The notes under the pieces were generated by a model, which was not told the origin of the DNA, did not search any database, and saw only the letters and a program-made list of their open reading frames with translations. A DNA stretch of 64,000 nt from positions 26,681,866 through 26,745,865 of the forward strand of contig NC_064846.1 in NCBI RefSeq assembly GCF_024166365.1. Direction: 5' to 3'. The stretch is from Elephas maximus indicus (Eukaryota; Chordata; Mammalia; Proboscidea; Elephantidae). The translations under genes were made by a program, and so were the position numbers. Positions 55,590 through 64,000 of this stretch are shown piece after piece; position 1 is the stretch's first letter, and every line of letters begins with the position of its first letter.

Positions 55590-58215
55590 TTGCCCAGGCC
55601 TTGAGCATCCTAGGAATGACCCTGTGTGTAACCACCACTGTAATCAAGATTCCCACCATCTCCATCATGGCAAAAAGTGTCCTTGAAGCCATTTACAATC
55701 AATGTCACCCTCACTCCCTGACCTTGACTACCACTGTCGTGCTTTCTGTCATTCATTATAGGTTAGTTTTGCCTATTTTAGAATTTGAAATAAATGGAAT
55801 CATACAGTATCTAGGCTTTTGTGTCTGGCTTCTTTAAATTAGCATAATGTTTTTGAGGTTCTCCATGTTATAGCATTTATCAGTAGTTTGTAGCAGTGAA
55901 ATATTGCACTGGCCACATTTTATTGCTGAATATCCATTATATTAATATGCCATTGTATATGTTATATATTGATAAAAATTATAACATATAGTGATATACT
56001 GTTGTATTGATATACTATTGATCTATTGTATGGATTTACCACAATTTGCTTACCCATTCACCTGTTGAACCTGGACTGTTTCCAGTTTGGGGTTACTATG
56101 CTTTAATTTCTCCTGGATAAATACCTAGGAGTGGAAATACTGAACCAATACATTGGCTTGTGTTTAATGTTATGAGAAACTACCAGACCAATTTCCACAA
56201 TGGTTATACCATTTTATACTCCGACCAGCAATGGAAGAGAGTTCCAGTTGCTCCAAATCCAGGTTGGTATTATCAATTAAAAAAAAAAATTAGCCATTCT
56301 AGTCAGTGTGTACCTGTATCTCATTATGGCTTTCATTTACATTTCACTGATGACTAATGATGTTGAACACCTGTTCATGTGTTTATTGGCCATTTGTTGT
56401 CTTTTTTTTTGTGCACTGTCAGTTCAAATCTTTTGTTCATTTTTTTGTTAAATTTATATACAATAAAATGCGCCCATTATAAGCATACAATTCAATGAGT
56501 TTTGACAAATGTATACACCTATGTAACCAGTACCACATAACTAGAGATTTATCAATATTTTTCTCCCTGCCCCTCCTCTTTCCTAGGTTATCAATTTTAT
56601 TGATCTTTTCAAAGCACCAGCTTTTGGTTGAATTTGTTTTCTCTATTATGTATCTGGTTGCTATTTCATTGATTTCTGCTCTTACCTTTATTATTTCTTT
56701 TCTTCTACTTACTTTGGCTTAATTTACTCTTCTTTTTCTAGCTTCTTGAAGTGGAAGCTGAGGTTATTGATCTGAGGCTTTTCTTCTTTTCTAATATAGG
56801 TATTTAGTGCTATAAACTTCCCCCTAAAGTACAGGTTTAGAGGCATTCCACCAATTTTTATAAGCTCCTTTTTATTCATTTCAAAATACTTTTCTAATTG
56901 CCTTTTTTATTTATTCTTTGATCCATGGATTATTTAGAAATGTGTCATTTCATTTCCAAATACTTAAGGATTTTCCAGACATCTTTTGTTATCGATTTCC
57001 AATTTAATTCTGTTGTGGTCAGAGAACACACTTTGTATGACTTCAGTCCTTTAAATTTATCAAGTCTTGTTTTATGGCCAGCATATGTTCTATCCAGAGA
57101 ATGTTCCATGTATCCCTGAGAAGAATGTGTATTCTGCAGGTGTTGGGTGTAGTGCTCTATTCATGTCATTAGGTCAAGTTGACTGATAGCGTTGTTCAAG
57201 TCCTGTACATCCTTACTGATTTTCTCTTTGCTCGTTTTATCAATTACTGGGAGAGGAGTGTTAAAGTCTCTAACTTTAATTGTGAATTTGCCTATTTCTT
57301 GTTTCAGTTCTGTCAGTTTTGGCTTCATGTATTTTGAAGCTCGTTATTCAGTACATACGCATTTAGGATTGTAATGTCGTCCTGATGAAGTGACCCTTTT
57401 ATCATTATAAATGTTCCCCTTTACGCCAGGTAATATTCCTTGTCTTGAAATTGACTTTGCTTGAAATTAATGTAACCATCCTTGGTATATCTTTTACCAC
57501 CATTTTAGTTTTAACCTATGCTATGTCTTTTATGTCCTTTTTTTTTTTTATGGCCTTATACTTAAAGGATATTTCTTGTAGCCAACAAAAACAAAAAGTT
57601 GAGTCCAATTTTTTTTTAATCCAGTAGTGTAATCCCTAACTTTTAATTGTACATTTAGAGTCCATTTACATTTAACAGTTATCAATATGGTTGGATTTAG
57701 GTCTTCTATTTGTTCTCTATTTTTCCCATCTGTTCTTTGTTAACTTTTCCTTCTTTTTCGCCCTCTTTTGGATTGAGGATTTTTTTTGAAATTTATTTTG
57801 AAATAATTTTATATTTACAGAAGAATTGAAAAAATAGTACAGTTCCCATATATCTTTTACCCAATCCCCTCTAGTATTAACATCTTACGTAAACATTGCA
57901 CATTGATCAAAACTAAGTTAACATTGGTATGATAATATTAACTAAACTACAGACATAATTTGGATTTTCCAATTAATGTCCTTTGTCTGTTCCAGGATCC
58001 CACATTGTGGTTAGTTGTCATATCTCCTAATTTCCTCCAATCTGTGGCAGTTTCTCAGTTTTTCCTTGTCTTTCATGACCTCGACACTTTTGAAGAGTAT
58101 TAGGTAGTTTGTATAATTCTTTCAATTTGGGTTTGTCTGGCATTCTTTCTTGATTAGTCTGAGGTTATGGATTTTGGGGAAGAATACCACCGAGATGATG
58201 ACTCTTGTCATTCCA
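55590..58215 (-). repeat. Old L1M LINE remains, several pieces
   Basis: Reverse L1M segments: 3' UTR about 55605-56440 (catacagtatctaggctttt), a second 3'-UTR piece 56440-56560, ORF2 endonuclease/linker region 56583-57640 (ttctgttgtggtcagagaac, gtattctgcaggtgttgggt), and another 3'-UTR type 57780-58215 (tccaggatcccacattgtgg). The order suggests at least two overlapping insertions. Confidence 0.75.
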
Positions 58216-60445
58216 TCATATCAGAAGGTACATTATACCAGGAAGAATAGCAGGGCCATTCACTGAGGTGGAGAAAACTGGGGCAAGAGAAGATAGTTTT
58301 CTTTTTTGGAGGATTGGATTGTTTATTAGCAGGTGGGTGAAGTGGAGATGATGAGTTCAGTTGTAGACATGTGGAATTTGAGGTGCCGGTGAGCTATTCA
58401 AGTGGAAAGGGCGGCTGGATATGTGGGCTGGGTACTTGGAGGAGAGGTGGGGGCTGGAGAAAGAAATATGGGATTTATAGCAGATAAATTGTAATGGAGA
58501 CCATGGGTGTGGGTGAGACTGTCCAGGGAAAGGGTGCGCAGTAGGAGGGGAAGGCGGCCCAGGGCAGAGTGAATGTCCTCATTTGCCACCAGAGAGCTGG
58601 ATGCTTAAAGAATGGGCCACAGGCAAGGGAAGTCATGATGGGGGAGAAAATAGAGCAGATTAGGAGCCCTGCTGGTCCTTGTCCATGGAGAACAAGCCCA
58701 GGGAAGAACTGCTGTGGAGATACAGGCCCCAGGGATGGGAGTGAGGGGTGCTAGAAGAGAAGTTGAGAGCAGAGTCCAAAGCATATTCTGCTGACTTCAC
58801 TATTCTCTTGGCTCTGGCCCTGACCTCCCTGTCTCACTTCCAGGCACAACCATCAACGCTATTAAAAGAAAAGGAAAAATAGGGCAAAGACAAAGGCATA
58901 ATAGCAATGGAAATAGTTTTGAAACCCCAAAGTAGGAGAAAACCTCAACTGTTATTTCGGAGGCGACGGCAGCAGTTGCCACTCTGTCTCTGCTGGCTGG
59001 CATTGTCAGCTTGGCCCTGTGCCCTGCAGCTGGGTTCTGTGGGCTGGCTACACTCCAACCAGCCCACATCTCCTCACCCCCACCCCTGGTACTGGGAGCC
59101 ACCATGTGGCCAGGCCCAGGGAGCAGGGGCAGGGAGCCCCAGAGCAACTGGACAGACAGGGAAAGGCAGGAAGGGGATAATTCTGTGTAGATGGAGGTAG
59201 GGATGCCTGGAGTCCAGTTCTGGATCCCCATCCTCATGGCTTCCCTGATTATTCTCGCCTAAACTCTCTCCTGCTTCTAGAACTAGTAAAGCAGCAATGG
59301 GTATCCTCCACCCAAATCTTCCTCGAATTCATCCCCTGTAGTCTATTTTCCCCAATAGGATCCTGTCTGTCTCCCCACTGGATTGGGAGCTCCCCAGGAC
59401 CAGGGCCTTTCTGAGAGGGGAAAGGAAGGAGGATTGAGTAGGAGGAGTCTTGGACTGCAGTGTGGTTCTGAGAGAAACTTGGCCAGATTGACGGGGAATC
59501 CCCAAGCAGTTTGCCTGTTGGAGGAGTCCCATGTTAGGCAGGAATGGGCTGGGACTAGTATCGTTGCCAGGCTTAGTCATTGGCTGGAAGCAGCCTGGGG
59601 GAAAGAAACATGGCCTTCGTGTGAACACCCCACCACAGATCCAAAGTGTGGCAGCTGGGACTGTCAGTTAATTATGCTCCCTGCGGCAGGTTCTCTTGAA
59701 GGGAGATCTGAGTAGGGTATCTTTATGCCCACCACGCCATCCCTGCAGCCTCCTGGGCACTCTACCCTGCCACTTTGCTTGGGACCAGTCTTCACTTGTT
59801 TGTTTCCAAGGCAATTGTGTCTCCTCTTCCAGCCAACCCCTAGGCCAAACAATCTTCCTGGACTCCTTAAGCTCCACAGTAGAACCCTGGCCCCAGATGC
59901 CTGCCTTGCTGGAGCATCTCCTTGGAGCAAGCAGGTGGTGGGGGGAGCTGGGCTTTGATTCACCCACTGGTCAGTTGGTCAGTGCAGGTGATGGGGATGT
60001 TAACAATAGCCCATAAAGGGAGGATGCTGCTGCTTCTCTCCGTGGTCTGCTCCCTCTGCTCTGAGGATGACCTGGAAACCAGCTCCATTTCCCCATGGCT
60101 TTCACCAGCCTGACTCCTTGCACATGTCTGTATGAAGGGCTGTCTGTGGGATCTCAGCCAACCTGTGCTCCTGGTGGAAGAGAAAAGGATAAAGGGATGA
60201 AGAGTGGCGGGAAGCTGACCAGGGCCAATGGAGCTACCTCCAGCCAGAATTCTAGGAGAAAATACTTCCCCTGGAAGGGTGGCCACAACAGCAGCCTGAC
60301 TGGTGGCTCCTCCTGGCCAAGTACCAGGTCTGCCTTGGCATTGTACCTCTAGGGCCTAGCCTAAAGCCTGGAACACAGTAGATGCTCAATACCTTTTGGT
60401 TATATAAGTGCTTTTTCCTGGTTTCCCTTCCCTGGGCCCTCATTT
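58216..60445. other. Unique intergenic sequence
   Basis: GC-moderate sequence with open frames up to 145 codons (58800-59237, minus) that match no family I know and lack convincing splice or start context. No repeat recognised. Confidence 0.4.
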
Positions 60446-60449
60446 GCCC

Positions 60450-60570
60450 CCCACTAAAATGCCAGGTTCATGAGGGCCAGAACTTTGTTTTGTTCACTGT
60501 CATATACTATCTCAGACTGGCACATAGTAAGTGCTCCACAAATATTTGTTGGATGAATGAATGAATGAAT
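60450..60570 (+). repeat. L2 3' end
   Basis: Ends with gcacatagtaagtgctccac, then a gaatgaatgaatg run. Confidence 0.75.
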
Positions 60571-62104
60571 CAGAATGTCCACTGACTGCAAGAGCCCTGA
60601 CCTTCTTCACAGGAGCACAAGAAGGAGGAAAGCGTAGGTCCTGCTCATGCAAGCTCCCAGATTGATGGGGAGACAAGGCCCCTTAGGCAGCAGATGGGGA
60701 GGCAGGATTTACTCTGTGAAGTAGCTAGACATAAGGACCAATTTAAAAGAAAACTACGAGCAAGAACATAGCTGGCTGCAGCTGACTAGAGGAGGCCTTG
60801 GCGTTGAGGGGGACATTGGAATAAATGAGGTGACAAGAGTTGGCTGAAGCTTGTTGGTTGAACATTTCCTTTCTAGGCCTTCTATTTATGCAGAACACAG
60901 GCCAGAACTCTGGACACTTGGCCTGACCAAAAGCCTGAATGTGAGAAAGTGGAGCTGGCCTGAGAAATCCGGCAGGATGGTTCAGAGTCTCATACTGGAA
61001 CTGCTCATGGTAAGGAATATTCCAGATGGGAGCCAGTTCCCTCTGCTGGGGTCTGGGCCAAGTTCCCAGGCCGTGGGTCTTACCAGCAGGCCTGTCTTTG
61101 ACGCTCTTGTTGGAGGTTGGCATAATCTGGGTGCTCCAAGGGGGGAAAAAGACTAGCTGCTCAAAGACTTCACGGATCCACGAGAGAGCAGCAGCCTACT
61201 TCCTGCATCCAGCTCTGCCTGGGCACCCGACAGGCTCATCCTCATCATGGCATCAGGCTCCACCAGGTCCTTTAACCTTGATTCAAAGAGAGAGAACATC
61301 TTATTCATTCATGCATTGCCTTTTGCTCTCTCACTGTTGTCACCACCAGCTTGAGACTGTAAGTGCCCAGAGGGCAAGTTCCAAGGATCTGTAATTCTTT
61401 CCGGGAGATTAGCCTGTGAAACTTCAGATTCATTGAGAGGTCATAGTAGATAGAAAAGGAACCAAGAGCTCAATGTCATTCCCATAAGATGACTTCAGAT
61501 ACTTTGCCTATAATGGGAATGAGTTTGGCTTGAGCCTTTCACATTCTATCTTAAGAAGGCAGATTAGGGTTGGGGGCACAAGCTGAGGCTAAGGCTAGGG
61601 TTCAGTTAAGGCTTAACCCATGGCTATGGCTACAGTGAACAAAAAATGGTCCACACTGGAAGGGAATCCACAATCTTGGCCCCCACTGGGCCATGGCAAC
61701 CAAAGTTAATCAGCCCAGACACTGAGATATTGTCCGTTACTCACAAATGACACATTAGAACTTGTTTTACAGATCTTTGAGGAAAAGCTCAAAGTTCAAA
61801 ATTTTTGGTTCTAGCTAAAGTTGTGCTGGCCTCCATTAATGCATGAGCTATGAAGGAATAAGAGATTCAACCATGACTGGCCATTAACATGGTAGTGCCG
61901 GATCTTTTAGTAATTGAGGCTTGGCAGAAAGCAGTGTTTGGAATGGACAGTTGATTTTGAGCTGGGGAGTGAATGGATTGGTCTAGAGCCACAGGAAGGG
62001 CAGGTTCGGAGGGGAAAGGGCATGGAAGAACACCATGGTGGGGCTCCAGCAGCACGGTCATCTGTTTCCTCCTCTTGGTTAAAGCTGTGTGCCAAGAACT
62101 GTGC
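60571..62104. other. Unique intergenic sequence
   Basis: No gene or repeat recognised; open frames are short. Confidence 0.4.
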
Positions 62105-62280
62105 TTACTGCTTCACAAGCATTATCTTATTTTGTCCTTGGGACAACCCTAGAGGAAGGTCAAATAATCATCCCACTTTACAGATAAAGAAACTGAGGAT
62201 GACGGAGGTAAGATAACTAGCCTAAAGGTTCAGAACAGGGCTAGGAGTCAGACCCAGGTCTGTCTGCTCCAGAGACTTTA
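62105..62280 (-). repeat. MIR
   Basis: Reverse MIR (tacagataaagaaactgagg). Confidence 0.75.
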
Positions 62281-62313
62281 TCGCTGTCATCTTTTGCCAA
62301 GTCTAGTTTTTCC

Positions 62314-62512
62314 TGGGGGGAGATGCAAATGGTTTACACACTCAGCTGCTAAACAAAAGGTTGGAGGCTCAAGTTCACCCAGAGATGCCTCAGAAGGCCT
62401 GATGATCTACTTCCAAAACAACCAGTCAATGAAAACCCTGTGGCGCACAGTTCTACTGACATACATGGGGTCACCATGAGTCAGCATTGACTCGACAGCA
62501 ACTGGTTTGGGT
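62314..62512 (+). mobile_element. AfroSINE-type SINE, diverged form
   Basis: Body with ctcagctgctaaacaaaagg and tail gggtcaccatgagtcagcat. Confidence 0.88.
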
Positions 62513-62519
62513 TTGCTTT

Positions 62520-63951
62520 GGGGGCTCCCCAGGGGACAAGTGGGAACTAGGGATCTTGGTACCCCTGACATATCCCTCCCTGGTCAGTGCCTCTAACGCT
62601 CTGCTCTCCCTGGAATTCCTTGGTCCTGCAGGGCCTCCTGGAAATTCCTCTGTGCCTACGTGGGCAGAAGCCCGCTCCCTGCTCCATGTGCCCACCCCCA
62701 AATGACTGGGCCCAAACCACCCGCCCTAAGCCACTACCACATCCCGCCCCTCTGGCTCCCTTCGCTCTACTGCTCTCCCCAGGCCTCCCACCTCCTGGTA
62801 ACTGTGTGGGGAAAATTTGGCAGCCTGCGCATGAGGTTAGTTGGCCACTGTCCAGGCTGAATTTCACTCGCTTATTTCCTCACCCTCTTTCTAACCTCCT
62901 GGGCCCTTTAGAGACTCAGGCTCAGTCTTGGCTGAGTCTCAACAGTCCGGTTTTAGCTCATCTGTGGATTTCATTAGTGCACTGTTCACTGGCATCTTAA
63001 CACATTTTTAAATGAAGCTGTGCCTGGAGACTGCGCCTGGTTGGTCAGAGTTTGGGGTTAATGCCACTGAGCATGTGGCGCTAGGCTGCATGGGGCCCAG
63101 TGAGTGTAGACGGAGGCTGACCCCAGACCCTGAATCAGACTGAGCCTGAATCCCAGCCACAGGCCAGCTCTGGGGCCTGAACTAATCTAACGTTCAGAAC
63201 AGAGCTAGGAGCTGGATCCAGGTCTGTGTGGACTCCAGAGACTTTTGCAACTGCCATCTTTTACCGGCCATCTTTGGCAATGGGTATGGGGCGTCAGACT
63301 AATAAAAGAGCCAAGTTACTTGCAAAGACACTAGCTTAGAAGTTTGTCCCAAGTGTCTGCTCCCTCACTCACCTGCCTGCCATGCTCATCACAGACTTTA
63401 ACACAGATCTCAGACTTTTTGCATTGAAAAGATGGGATTGTGAAAGGTGTGTGGAAGGGGCTGGTCCGAACTCCTTCCCCCACCCTTGCACTGGCCTGTG
63501 ACTCTGTGTTATGGTGTCTTATGGCGAACGGTGTTTGACACCAGGCCTCCACTGGGGCTCACTTCTTTGCTCCTTCTCCTTTTCCCAGCTGAACTGACCT
63601 CAGCTGAGCAATACAGAGGGCTGACCCATGATGTTGACATGCCTCTGGTTGGAAGATAATCACATTTGCCTCATTTCCAAGACAGCACAGACAAGCGGGA
63701 CCAACACATGGTGAACATGTTGCCCTCTATGCTCCAGGATGATGCTCTAGACGGCTCTGCTCCCAGGGTAGAAATGACTGGGCTGGCGCTGAGCTGCCAC
63801 ATGCTCTCCCCTGGGCCCGGTGTGCAGATTTATAAGGCTCTTAAAAGTGAAGTCTGTGGCTGGAAAACAGTGAACCCATGCTGGCTGCTAGAGGGCTGGG
63901 TTCATGCTGTTGCCCTCATTAGCACGGATTTCTCACCTACCAATCAAAGGG
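62520..63951. other. Unique intergenic sequence
   Basis: Two similar phrases occur at 62220-62290 and 63190-63265 (gttcagaacagggctaggag / gttcagaacagagctaggag), a small dispersed duplication. No gene recognised. Confidence 0.4.
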
Positions 63952-64000
63952 AGGAGTCCCTGGGGGGCACAAACGGTTAAGTCCTCAACTACCAGCTGAA
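63952..64000 (+). mobile_element. AfroSINE-type SINE, cut by the window end
   Basis: Head aggagtccctggggggcaca and following bases up to the edge. Confidence 0.85.

Noticed and set aside
58800..59237. 145-codon minus-strand frame
   Set aside because: No known domain, no supportive neighbours or splice context; treated as chance.
10121..64000. APLN, the usual divergent neighbour of XPNPEP2
   Set aside because: No preproapelin-like signal peptide or RPRLSHKGPMPF-type end was seen on the plus strand; it probably lies beyond the right edge.
1..64000. CRISPR arrays, operons, bacterial or phage genes
   Set aside because: Nothing of the kind; repeats are mammalian interspersed elements and the gene is spliced.

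Overview
The window is mammalian, most likely from an elephant or another paenungulate, on a segment corresponding to the human X chromosome near Xq25. Two things support this. First, seven spliced coding exons on the minus strand (positions 1715-10120) spell out the N-terminal third of XPNPEP2, membrane aminopeptidase P, which is X-linked in eutherians. Second, the repeat content is afrotherian: more than 20 tRNA-derived AfroSINE-type copies, several BovB/RTE LINEs whose 3' tail resembles the SINE tail, and elephant-type L1s, on an older mammalian background of MIR, L2, L1M, MLT1-like LTRs and MER5A. No bacterial, plasmid or CRISPR features are present. This assignment rests on recognising family sequences by eye; no database search was run.

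Layout. 1-10120: XPNPEP2 exons 7 to 1 read right to left, all with GT/AG boundaries and matching phases; the introns hold L1M, L2, MIR, a palindromic MITE split by a BovB tail, three SINE copies and a long GGGA repeat. The rest of the gene lies beyond the left edge. 10121-12235: the upstream region of XPNPEP2, with a SINE broken open by a 467-bp hAT-like transposon. 12236-17900: nested LTR material, including a degraded ERVL-type provirus (LTR, gag-like and protease-like remains) inside an older LTR, plus a pair of inverted about 230-bp repeats. 18390-26310: BovB territory, with one nearly full-length plus-strand copy and a stack of LTR, BovB and SINE insertions on the minus strand. 26780-31365: an old L1 carrying a near full-length processed pseudogene of HSP90AA1. 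31366-38740: a long L2 and L1 fragments riddled with SINEs. 38750-46745: mostly unique sequence, including one block that looks like a conserved non-coding element. 46961-55158: a full-length, decayed L1 on the minus strand with a 16-bp target-site duplication and a tandem-repeat 5' UTR. 55175-64000: old L1M followed by mostly unique intergenic DNA.

The only host protein-coding gene recognised is XPNPEP2. Its usual divergent neighbour APLN was looked for on the plus strand and not seen, so about 54 kb to the right of exon 1 appears to be intergenic. No previously undescribed protein system was found. The most unusual items are the hAT insertion inside a lineage-specific SINE, a 90-bp LTR tip inserted into a BovB with a 13-bp target duplication, the monomer-like 5' UTR of the L1, the provirus-like insertion with non-matching ends, and the inverted pair of non-obvious repeats.
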